A stretch of DNA of 60,000 nt. It comes from Glandiceps talaboti (taxonomy: Eukaryota > Hemichordata > Enteropneusta > Spengelidae). A model generated the notes under the pieces. The model did no database searches, was not told the DNA's origin, and worked only from the letters and a program-made list of their open reading frames with translations. The DNA lies in NCBI RefSeq assembly GCF_964340395.1, contig NC_135569.1:15016019-15076018 (forward strand). The letters are read 5' to 3'. The translations under genes and the position numbers were made by a program. Shown here in pieces: positions 12,561 to 41,600 of the stretch (position 1 is its first letter; each line of letters opens with the position of its first letter).

Positions 12561-14870
12561 AACATAATGTGCAACATCGTCACTTATTTTAGAAAATCAT
12601 GTATTATAACGTTGTAGACAATGACATAGTCTATGTCATTCAGTTAAGTGTAATGAAAAGATGATTCATTCAAAAACTGAATTTTTCGGTAGTTCTCTTA
12701 CACGGTTCCAATGAAATGTAAATTACAATTATCGAAATTTGATTACACCTGTCCTTAACGGAAATTAATACAAATTAATCAAAATTTCCGCAATTTAATA
12801 AATATCGACAATTTTATTAGAAATGTTGGTGATATTACAGATATTGACAACTTTTCAAATTTTGGTTGTACAACCTTTCAGCAAAATGTTATAAGATCAT
12901 CAAAACTAATTTATGTTTAAATGTTATCCTCACTATTATTACCCTTAGGCATGATTTAAACGAAATTTGTCAAAACCAAATGCTAAAAAGTATCTGTGTT
13001 ATGTAAAATATTGTTTAATTTCGACAGCCCACCCTGAGGATAAGTGGTCACTGTCATAAGAAAACTTGCAAATGCTTATATGACGATAGACACTTGAATG
13101 GAATCTCCGTTTATTGAAGTTTTGACTTATGCAATAATACTTTGTACTACAAATATGATCACAATTCAATAAAAAAGTTAATATGAGCACCAAAAGTGAC
13201 GCTAGTGTATATTTCTATTCCTTGTAAACGTTATTGAAAAGAAATGAGCACCAAATAAATACGACAAAGGGTCTATGATATGCAATAACGGTTGATTTTG
13301 TTAATTGACACGGAAGGTCAAAGGCCATGCAAAACAATCCATCCACTGTGTTTTCGCAAAGAAAGCTAGCATACTGTCGTAAAACGATTGTATATTATTT
13401 TTTCAGAGGAATTTAGTTCTCATTGATAGACTTTTGTGTCAAGCTGAAGCCAATGTTTCTTTGGATACATGTATTTTATATCAATTACATGCCATGATTC
13501 TCAAGACGACCAAACACTAATAACTACAGCCCAGGTTTATACTTATCTCTTGTAATTATTTATCACTTAAGCACTTCACAACTTCTTAATGAATTTGGAG
13601 ACTGGGTTGTGTTTTTATTTGGGTCTGTGCCGCCTTCAACGGTATATGTGAAGGACCGTTGTTTTTAGAATATTCATCGGTCATAGGGAGCCCAATGCGT
13701 ACAGCCGCGGTCATGCCCGCGGAGGGATGACATTCTGATATCGATCCTTCACAGCGGAACAAAGGCATGTGATGTATTCTTAGTAAGATTGAGACCATAG
13801 AAAAGATGGTTGTAAGTTAATCTGTACACTTCGAGGGAAAGACATCAATATTAAGGCCAAATAAAAAGATTTGTGTGTTTCCAATAACCCGACCAACCCT
13901 AGTTTAAGCACCCGACCCTAATGTTGTATGCAAAAATGTAAAATGGCAACATCTTACTTCTATTTCCATGTACACCTTCAACATGTTCGAATTCGTGCAT
14001 AGGATTTTGCCTCATCTGCAGTCACTATAAGAGAAACTAAGTGTTTAGACTATATTAGTAGGGTCTGCATAAAGTGTTTGTCTGTCTACTTTACTTATAC
14101 TGATGTCTTCATTTACTTCTTTACACATCATCAAACTCTCACAGAAGTATTGTGACCGACGAGTATCCTATCTTAGGGTTGAAGTAATTTTTTAAAGTTT
14201 AGCGTAAAGTAAAATAAGTAATTTTTAAAGTTTAGCATACATACATACGCACGCACGCACGCACACACACACACACACACATACATACATACATACGTTA
14301 TTTGAGTACCAAAAGTGATGCTAGCGTATATATTTTTTATTTTACCTGAAAACATGATTTTAAAGAAATTGGAAACAAAGGAATACTAAAAAGTGTCTGT
14401 GATGTGCAGTAATGCTTGATTTTTGTAATTAACTATGAAGGTCAGGGCCAAAGGTAGGGGTTTTAGAAGAAAGCTTACACTTCTTGACTGGTGTTTCCAT
14501 CTACTAAAGTTTTTGACTTATTTAGTAAATATTGATATTTGACCACAAAATTAATATGGCTGTATTTCGGTCAAATTTGCATGTGTCGCGAAACAAGGTC
14601 CCATATAGCATGCATGTCACCTAATTTGTGTCAGGTTTGCTGATATTACATGTCAGAGAACTGACGTATTACACACACATGGACGGACGGACGGATGTCT
14701 GGATTGCACACGTAGACTTTTTGGGAATTAAAAGCCTTTTGGTTAGCACAATTCTCAAACATGTCTTTGTTAAACGTGAAATCATTACTTACATCACGTG
14801 TTTGGTCATTGTCCAGGTAACGGAAGAAAGCACTTCTTCATGAATGTCAGTTTGAAGTAAATATTCAAGG
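12560..14870. other. Intergenic, diverged local duplications, no gene seen
   Basis: Bases 12990-13340 and 14300-14560 are diverged copies of each other; each contains a form of GAGTACCAAAAGTGATGCTAG and a following AAGGTCA-rich stretch. A short compound (CATA)-(GCAC)-(AC) microsatellite lies at 14238-14296, and a GGAC repeat at 14683-14695. No exon with credible splice sites or protein similarity was found. Confidence 0.4.
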
Positions 14871-15729
14871 ATTTATATCGGACAGTAGTTTGTTAGAATT
14901 TTATGGTAGACATTTTGGTTAGGTAAACCCACAACGAATCTAATTACTTGCCAATAACCATCTCCTTTCCATCCAGGAGAAATTCTCTGAGATATGGCTG
15001 AATATTCTCTTTGCTCAGAGTAATACGTTGAACATTTAAATCGCTGAAACACTTTAATAATAATCTTTATTTGTCCAAATAAATTCGGAAATTTGTTGAA
15101 TGGTCGCCGCAAGAGCAGCGCCCTAGTGCCCTAACAAAGGCGGACGTGTCCAATAACAACAGATTCTAACAAATTCAGGAAATTAACCCTTTCTAAAAAG
15201 GTAATGATTTTTGTCCAAAATATATGCCTACCTACGGAAATAGCTGGATTGTCATATAACAGTCTCATAAGAATGTAGATTTTGGCAAGCGAAGAACCGA
15301 TTGTTCTCCCGAAGATCCAATTTGTAAAAAGTGACCCATCCTAATTCCCCCCGGCCCTCCCCCTTGTAATTAACGAAGGCTCCCTAACCACGTTATCGAA
15401 CCACATATACAAACAGTAGCTCCTTCGAAAAGTACAGTATGTGTACACATGTTTATTAGGTACTGAAAGATGGGGAATGAGCAAGCGCGTGAATATAAAT
15501 ATTTTAATATATGAGTAATATATCCAAGTTATTCATCATCACAACAGCAACGGTGATAGTCTTCATTCTGACCTTTACATCGTATTGTAATCATTAGGTA
15601 ATTGATAGTTAAGCGACTCGTGTTTGTTTGAGAGATTGTTTGAACAATTCCTTACTTAGATTGCTATTCTTGGAGTGGAATTAATATCATATCATTCTCA
15701 GTGAAGTGAGCACAACTGAAGCATCCACA

Positions 15730-15811
15730 ATGGACCTGGCAACGTTGAAGTTTCATACCAGTGTCAGTTTAACTTTTGCAATGTGCTTTGCTGTATTCAT
15801 GGTTAGATGTG
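15730..15811 (+). pseudogene. Exon 1 pseudo-copy (first), cut by a CATA array
   Basis: The ATG at 15730 opens MDLATLKFHTSVSLTFAMCF, a clear copy of the signal-peptide exon of genes A and B. After ...FMVRCA the frame runs into a (CATA)n array at 15812-15848, and the normal 5' splice site is absent. About 800 bp of upstream DNA (14880-15730) matches the promoter regions of the other copies. It cannot act as a normal first exon. Confidence 0.8.
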
Positions 15812-15848
15812 CATACATACATACATACATACATACATACATACATAC

Positions 15849-16645
15849 TGTTACGGTAAAAAGTACCCAAATAGTGGAATAAAGTGAAGTGCACTCCATG
15901 AAGTTTGAAGAAAGGAATTTACTATAATCTCAAAAATTAATTAACTATTTACACAAATAAATGACTAAGACTTAAATACAGTTTACAAGCATCTCTACTA
16001 AATACCTTACTTGGTCGAGCACACATTATGTTCAAATGTTACTATAATTTCGAAGATTCGCCGCAGACGAGTAACTTGAAAAAGCGTCACTGAGTTCGAA
16101 GGAGTTCACAATATAGTTCAGTTGTACGATTGAAGAAGTCCGAGAATTGTCTACGTTAGAAGGCTACACATGTACAGTTGAATAAAGTCACACTGACGCG
16201 CCGACGTGGCAATATATGCAAATAGACCGACGAGGCAAAAATGTACCTTTTTCCATCCAGCACTTCAGAGCCGCAAGCTTGAACTTTTACCACTTTTCCT
16301 CAGTCCGTACAGGCACTTTACTACGCTATTCACTTCATACTTTCAGCCTTCAAGTACTCCGATTCTAATAGATATCTCCCTTCTAGGTTGGCAGTCTTGT
16401 CCACTCGGATATTTCCAGTCTCGAAATCTCGAGCTGCATTCTCTTATATAGTAACTCAACATCTGGTCGAAGTATTTGCATTAATTGTTATCTTGCATTC
16501 CATGAACATCAATCTTCACCTGGGAGAACAAGGGCGCTCTCCAATATTAATTTAAATATGTCCTCTCGGCCAATACATCTCTCTCGACCAAGCTCATTAA
16601 ATTAATTTCAAATAAATACATTCACAAAATATGGGCATCATAACA
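15849..16645 (+). mobile_element. Candidate solo LTR inserted in a CATA microsatellite
   Basis: A 797-bp unique block is embedded in (CATA)n (15812-15848 and 16646-16769). It begins TGTTACGG and ends CATAACA, the TG..CA ends with short inverted repeats (TGTTA/TAACA) of many LTRs. In + orientation it has a TATATAG box near 16445 and an AATAAA near 16611, close to the 3' end. No internal retrotransposon genes follow. A 4-6 bp target duplication cannot be judged because the flanks are microsatellite. Confidence 0.5.
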
Positions 16646-16654
16646 ATACATACA

Positions 16655-16685
<31 letters not shown>

Positions 16686-16849
16686 TACATACATACATAA
16701 ATACATACATGCATGCATACATACATACATACATACATACATACATACATACATACATACATACATACAAGTGCCTTTTTTCTGGCGGGTCATTTTTTAG
16801 CACGACGGAGTCGGAGAGGAGGGTCATATTTCACGCAAGAGCCAGGGAC

Positions 16850-17734
16850 AGATTTCCCAAGCTGTAATTACTGAGGCTCCCTTACTTACCAATAACTGTC
16901 TCCTTTCCGTCGACGATAAATCCTCTCTACAATATGGCCAAATATCATAACCGCTCAAAGTAACATGTGGAACATTTACATTGCTGAAACAATTTGCTTT
17001 GTATAAAAAAAAAGAGTTGGACGTGTCTGATGATAACATCTTCTGCTTGATATACATTGAATAGAACGCCATTCTAAGTGGTCCATGATTACCTAAATGA
17101 AATGTCCACTGAATTTGGTAATATCTGCCTATCTACTAGAATGTGGATTATCCTATAAAACTGGCATAGGAATGTATATTTGTCCTACGACTAATGGTAA
17201 ATGTGGATGTCAAATGAATAACTTCGGCAATACCCTAATTCGACATTATCGAATCAAATATTCAAACAGTAATTCAGTATGTTTACGCTTATTTATTAGG
17301 TACTAAAAGATGAGGAACGGACACACAAGAAAATTGTTTATAAATATTTTAATACGTTCGTCATATATCCAATTATTTATTCATCACAACAGCAATGGTG
17401 AATGTCAGTGCTCTGACATTTATCATATTGCTTTCATTAGCTAATTGATAGTTAATCGACACGTGTTTGCCTGAGTGATTGTTTGAATAATTCCTTGATT
17501 AAATTTCGATACCCTGAATGGAACTAATATCGTAAGTGAATAAGTGAATCATATGTTACTGTTTCTCAGTGAAGAGTGCTACTAAGTGAACCATCAACAA
17601 TGGATCTGACAATATTGAAGTTTCATACCAGTGTCAGTTTTACTCTTGGGGTGTGCCTTGCTGTATTCATTGTTAGGTGTACAGTCATCTACAAAAATAA
17701 ACCCTGATGTTAAAATATTTCTAAATATTTCTAG
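16850..17734 (+). pseudogene. Second promoter plus exon 1 copy, lacking its donor site
   Basis: Bases 16870-17070 resemble 14880-15130. Bases 17301-17734 are a tandem copy of 17735-18140. Its exon 1 starts at 17600 (MDLTILKFHTSVSFTLGVCL) but changes after ...VFIVRC. The DNA corresponding to the signal-cleavage region and the GTAAGT donor is deleted, and the frame hits a stop shortly after. The TATA-like box of the third copy is also not conserved here. Confidence 0.75.
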
Positions 17735-17966
17735 TACTAAAAGATGAGGAATGGACATACAAGAAAATTGCTTATAAATATTTTAATACGTTCGTCATAT
17801 ATCCAATTATTCATTCATCACAACAGCAATGGTGAAAGTCATTGCTGTGACATTTAATATATTGCATTCATTAGCTAATTGATAGTTAATCGACACGTGT
17901 TTGCCTGAGTGATTGTTTGAATAATTCCTTGATTAAATTTCGATAACCTGAATGGAACTAATATCG

Positions 17967-17974
17967 TATATAAA
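17967..17974 (+). promoter_or_regulatory. Candidate TATA box of gene B
   Basis: TATATAAA lies 57-64 bp before the ATG at 18031. A start site about 30 bp downstream would leave a 5' leader of roughly 30 nt. The equivalent positions of gene A and of the copy ahead of 17600 lack the box, so gene B may use a stronger, focused promoter. Confidence 0.45.
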
Positions 17975-18030
17975 GAGGATCATATGCTGCTGTTTCTCGG
18001 TGAAGAGTAATACTAAGTGAACCATCAACA

Positions 18031-34935
<16,905 letters not shown>

Positions 34936-36635
34936 ATGACATAATGATATTGGTTCCATGCCATTGATAACAAACAATAGATGGTTGAATATCAGCATCT
35001 TAAGTTATTGGATAAAGTTGACACTAAACGACAGACAGACAGACAGACAGACAGACGCACGCACGGGCACACACACACACATACATACACTGCTACACTT
35101 GGGTGCGTCCATGCATACATGCATAACATTACATTTTCATATCACCTAAAACCTACATACCTACCTACCTATCTACCTATCTACCCATAGACCTATCTAC
35201 ATAACTACCTACCAACCTATAGACCAACCTACCTATCTACCTATCTACCTATCTATCTACCTACCTACCTACGTACCTATCTACATACATTGATAATTAC
35301 ACATTATGCACAACGGGAAACTTGTAATTACAGAGAAGACTGCAGTTTATAATTATCCAATTATTTGTTGGATTTGTTGGATCTTTTTTTTTAAATATCT
35401 TATCTAGTTTATTACATAGGTGTCTGACAATATTTATTGTATAAGACACATTATTATTACGTTAATATTTTATGATTGTATGACACAGTTCCGATAAAAA
35501 TATCATATATGTACAGTCAGTTTAGAATATAATGATATGTTATCTTTGAATGATGTAATTTCAAAAATGTAATGTATTTTGTGTAAATAAGGAGAGTCAA
35601 CCTAGAGTATTGAGTGCAGAATGAAAACCTGACATTACTTGTGTTACTGAGTATATTGTTTATCATCAAACTGTTTAAATGTTTATTATCATAATTAATT
35701 ATATGATAGATACATAACATTATCAAGTTGGATAACAGACTGACAACACAATGTTATTATGAGTGTGTTATTTTGATTAATCTTAGACTAATATTTTAAG
35801 GTGTGAAGTTGACATTTAAATGAATAATTTCAAAGAATACCACGTTTGTTATATTATTACATTGAAGTGTTTCTCAACATATTTTACATCTGATTGACAA
35901 CTTTATTGCACATGTCATTATGTTATAATATCATTATTACATTAATAGTTTATAATTGCATGACCCTGTTCCAGTGAAAGTATTACAATACATATATTGT
36001 CAGTTCAAGATTCTAATACATCATATCTTTGAATGATGTAATTTGAATATTGTTATGTAATGTGTGTAAATAAGGGGAGTCAACCTAGAATATTGAGTGC
36101 AGAATTAAAACCAGACATTACTTGTGTTACTGAGTATACTGTTTATCATCAAACTGTTTAAATGTTTAATATCATAATTAATTGTATAAAAGATACATAA
36201 CATTGTCAAGTTGGATAACAGACTGACAACACAATGTTATTATGAGTGTGTTATTTTGATTAATTGTAGACTAGTATTTTAAAGTGTGAAATTGACATTT
36301 AAAGGAATAGTATATAATCACGTTTATTGTATTACTACATAGAAGTGTTTCTCAACATATTTTGCATGTGTTTGACAATTTTATAGTTACATTCATATTT
36401 TATATCTGTATTACACTGTTCCAGCGACAGTATCACACTACAATGTCATTATGAGTGTGTTATTTTGATTAATTGTAGACTAGTATTTTAAAGTGTGAAC
36501 TTGACATTTAAATGAACGTGTATTATTTACTATTACATAGAAGTGTTCTCAACATATTCTCTCTCGACATGTCACTGCTTTCACTATTATATTGATTTAT
36601 AAGTTTACATGCATGCATACACATACATACATACA

Positions 36636-36669
<34 letters not shown>

Positions 36670-37188
36670 CATACATACGTACGTACGTACGTGCATACAT
36701 GCCTGCATGCATACATACATTTGAGTTTTTTAACAGAAAAAGTACATGATTTTGAGTCACGAAAAACATGTTAGTAATTGACGTAGTTTTATTTATTTTA
36801 TAGATTTAATACGTCGTGTTGTTCAGACGATGATTGCTGACTAATACCGTGGCACGAATGTCTGGATCTTACAGACTTCGGTATATCTGATTACCAGTTC
36901 TCAATATTTTGAAAGACAGGATTCAACTCTTCAATTTCTGAATATCGCATCTTGATAATAATTTAGAATTTACGGTCACTAATTATCATAATTTTGTCAT
37001 TGCTAATATTAACATTTACAAGTTTGCACGTGTGTAATAATAAATTGGTAGTTGATACCAAAATGCCTTACTAATGTCTTCACTTGAGGCAGGCGACAAA
37101 GACTACATACAGACACAAAACACAGACATACAGACATACAGACAGACAGACAGACACACACACACACACACATACATACATACATACA

Positions 37189-37220
<32 letters not shown>

Positions 37221-38643
37221 CGTACGTACGTACGTATGGACGGACGTACATACATACATACATACATACATACTAACGGTGTATAGGAAGCTATACTTTG
37301 AGGGAAGAAATTTACCATTTGTATGAGTAAAGCTTTTTATGTATTATATGTCCAAATGTTAAGATGTATTGTATCTTAGAATATTTTATTAAATAATATA
37401 AAGGTCTGTGTTTCAATCCCTTGTTCTCACATTTGTAATTCGATGAGTCATAAGGATTACATAGGATCATTGTTTTGTTCAGGATCGACTTTTTCTATAT
37501 ATCAGCCAGACAATTGTTAAGTTCACTCCTAGATTTTAATCCCAATCGATCCGAACTGAGATATGGTGATTAACCACGTGATATGCTAATTAACCACATG
37601 GTGCTAATGCCTCAGTAAAAAAATTGTGTGGTTCCGAGTACGCTCAATTTTAGAACAGGAGTAGGTAGATCTTTTAATTGAATTTTTTTATATGTGAGTG
37701 TCTAGTTCAGGTAGTTATGTTTTCCGTTGTTTTCCATATGGTCTCTGTGTTATTGGTTTCTTCCCATCAGATGTACAGCTGTTACAGATTGGAAGAATAG
37801 TTTTGTATTGTCTTTTCAGTTGATATCAGTTTCCACATCCACTATTTCTCGCGAGACTTCACAATCTTGGCGATTTCATTATATATTAAAAAACTAGTGT
37901 TTGGGTTACAGGAACCAAACAATTTTTTGAAGGTCTAAACATAGAGTCATATATGCCAGTATAAAAGATCCAAAACACAATAGTGGTCCGTTTTAGATCT
38001 TTAGTGGGGGTTCGGCAATTTGATATCCTTGTTTAATTTTTCACAACTGATCAGACACTACTCTTATAATAAGACCTTGGGTTTGCGCTCCGAAGTACAT
38101 TAAAAACCAGTGATCTACCACTGTCTTTTTGTGTACTTTTTTTCATTTTTGTTGTTCCGGGAGTGATTGCCGCGATTGGTTTTGGACAATTTTTTTTCTA
38201 TTGCTCTGCCAAACAGCCGTTTTTCATACGTATTAGTAGCTACTACACTATATTTCGATATCAAAACAGCTCATATCCGTGTATAGAAAACAATAGACAA
38301 CATTTCGTATCAATGTGTATCTAATTTCATATGTAAACCGAGTCATGATTTTGCAGAGACAGATAGATACCCCATAAGTTTATAACGAGACAGAGTCAGA
38401 CACAGAGTCAATACCCGACACAGACACAGACACAGACACAGACACAGACACAGACACAGACACAGATACAGATACAGATACAGATTCAGATACACAGAGA
38501 CATACAAAGATCAACACAGACAAAGCGACGGTTATTGAGACAATTGATACCCCCTATATTTATTAATGACTATGCCCTGAATACATTATCTCGAAAGCGT
38601 ACCAGCTGACGCTCCTGGGCCGCTGTCGTGTCAAACCATCACA
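34936..38643. other. Intergenic between gene B and the P450: satellite array and microsatellites
   Basis: Bases 35028-35065 are (ACAG)n and 35150-35290 are (CTAC/CTAT)n. Bases 35330-36560 are the satellite-like array shared with gene A's 3' flank, here with a spacing near 485 bp between GTATTGAGTGCAGAAT (35607) and its next copy (36092). Bases 36608-36720 and 37118-37272 are CATA/ACAG arrays. Bases 37610-37930 match a dispersed repeat also found at 51415-51670. Bases 38402-38500 are a (ACAGAC)n hexanucleotide. No gene was seen. Confidence 0.7.
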
Positions 38644-41600
38644 ATGTTGACGGCAATACAGGCTTTGCTTGTTATTGTGATAACATTTGCCATCTATTTT
38701 TACAATCGTGGACCTGGTCGCAATTTGCCACCAGGTCCAATTGGCGTACCAGTTGTCGGATGTCTACCATGGCTCAACCCTGTACCTTGTGAAACATTCA
38801 TGATATGGTCTAAGAAGTATGGGGATGTGTTCTCAGTTCGTCTGGGCGCAGAGCTTGTTGTAGTTGTCAATGGATATGAGACTATCAAAGAGGCCTTGGT
38901 GAAGTACTGGTACCAGTTTTCTGGTCGACCGCTGAATTGGATATGGGTGCCATTATTTGATAACAAAGGTAGGCCTTCTTCTGGAAATCAATTCCAGCCA
39001 CCATGTCACTGTCATGTCATTGCGCAACTGCACATACATACAATGTTATTTTATATCGGCTGACTATGTGTGCGTGCATCATGCAGGGGTGAACAAATCC
39101 ACTGGTCCGAAGTCCGGGACCAGTGATTTTTGGGGCGGACCACACAAATTTGACCTTAAGTTAAACTGTAAATAACCATGTTAAAAAGTAGGAACAGCAA
39201 CAACTGAATGTGAACAAACAAATGGAGCTAAAACTACACGCCTTGCATGGCCTTTCGACGTGTCATGAAGTATAATCAGGTGACTTCCGACGTCAAACCA
39301 GCAATATGCGCTATGGGGGGAGGGGGGCATGAACTTTGACAGTTGAATGACTGGTGGCAGCGGATAGTAGCTGCCTCATATTGTAGGTTATTTCAGTGAA
39401 CCAACAACAATGTGAAATGATAGACAGGAGATAACACTCAACGCACATGTGGCTCATATCATTACTAATAGGGACACAATAATTAGGAAGACAAGAATAA
39501 TAATTTCATTGTATAATAATTCAAATGTATCAAATGAAACATTTTATTTTATTTATTCTGTCAGCATTGTTTGTATTATTGTTTTTATTCATAAAGGAGC
39601 TTCAAATGATTTATAGTAGAACCCCTTTCATGAAATGATAGTCTACGAAGTATTTTATCTCCACACCGCCACACGGACTCCCTCTAGTCAGGCAATGTAT
39701 GTGTTCCTAGGTTGTTTTTTTCCAAAGCCTCGACGACTGGTGAATTTGATTTTATCTTGACATTATAGTCACACGGACTCCCTCGAGTCAGGCAATGTAT
39801 GTGTTCGTAGTTTTTTTTTTTTGATCAACTTTGAAGTGGTCATTTTCTTTGTACAGTTGTGATGATTTGCTATATGGAGCGAATTGTACCAAATTCGAGT
39901 GTATACCCGCCTTCGGAGGGGGTGATTGCTATTATATTATATCAAAATATGTGTCTATTTCTTCTAAATGTGATTCTGTGGTTATTTATATGCCTGAAAA
40001 GGCGAATTCGCACGTACAGAAAAAGATCGTCGGTAATAGATCGTCGGGAACAAGCATATTTTGATGAGTGGATACGTTCATGTCGCCCAAACACACACAC
40101 TGCGTGAACACAAACCATACACTACATTACATTACATTGCATTGCATTGATAAATTACTTTATTTACATCATAAAATGCATAACGAAAACGCGTTGAAAA
40201 CTAGCAACGAAGAAAACGGGGCAAGGGGTCAAAGAAAGTAACAATTTTGTTTGGATATTTACATAAGAACAATACAATCTTGTACACTGCTAAAAATAGA
40301 TGTCTCGGCGTTGAATCAGTGGAATCGGAGAAAGCTCGAGACAGTAAATCAGAGACGCGACGTTACACAGTCTACTTTAATTTAATGGTTAACAAATTGA
40401 ACATTGATTGAACCTGAAAATGTACGCACTTGACTGATGGTTAAGAGTTAAATTGGTGTTGCTTGATTCAACGAGAGCAGGACGCTGACGGATCGTTGCA
40501 TGGGAGAACTTGTATCTTATCAGCCATGGCCAGTGATGTTGAAGCCACTGATCGATCGTTACTTTCGATCGCAAGGTCATCAGTGGAATTATTTGGACTA
40601 CTGTAACCCAAACTATTGTACGGGATACCTGACATACCTTTACTCTGAGGAAGTGTTAACTTATTGGTATAAGAACGAACACTAGCTTCTTTTTTGTGAA
40701 TACTATTCATATGCTAGTTTAGGGGCCCATTTTACCACTGCCAGCTGTGGTAAAATGGGATTTTATCACAGTTATTATCCAATCAGAATGGCGCATAGTA
40801 GCATGATGTAATATAATTATTATTTTAAATTGGGTATTGTTCAACTAAAAGTGGTGTAAGTCTGAATATATAGATTCATAGGCAAGATTTAATGTTTCAC
40901 ATTAGCGGGACCAGGGACGACTAATTCTTTCAGCAGGACCACTGGATTTTTTAAGGCACTGATCCGGGGTCCACCAGTTCACAAAATGATTTGTTCACCT
41001 CTGGTATGTGTGCATGTGTGTCTGTCTGTCTGTCTGTGTCTGTCTGTCTGTATGTATGTATGTATGTATGTATGTATGTATGTATGTATGTATATGTGTG
41101 TGCATTTACATTATTCTAAAGTTCGTAAAGACAGGTCATCCCTTGAGGATCGATTTATAATTATGTTTCTGTCAAAGTCGGGGAGGGGGCGATACCTGCA
41201 TACTGTAATTCGACTCTCTCTGCTCGTAAACACCGATCGTGTTACTCCAGGGTACTTTTGTAAACACAGCTGCTATTTGAAAAGGTCAATAACAAAGGCA
41301 TATCTACATGTAGAACTATCAAAGGATGAAATGGCCACCACATGGTGTCCGTATTAAGATAGTTACATATCACAATAAACTTCTGCCTCCCCCTGTTTCA
41401 CTGCATGGGCCAAAATAATTACACGTAAGCTAAGTCGGTCGGTATTTGAAGGTACAAATATGGAACATACCGTGTGTATGTATGTATATATGTACGTACA
41501 TACGTACGTACGTACGTATGTACGTATGTATGTATGTATGTATGTATGTATGTATGTATGTATGTATGTATGTATGTATGTATGTGCATGCGTGTGTAGG

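Noticed and set aside
35330-36560. CRISPR-like repeat array
   Set aside because: Units are hundreds of bases long, diverged and lack short regular spacers. The DNA is clearly eukaryotic.
40468-40710. An 80-aa minus-strand frame ending SASCSR as the last exon of a nested gene
   Set aside because: It resembles a polar receptor tail only loosely, lies within the hAT-like element, and has no upstream exon.
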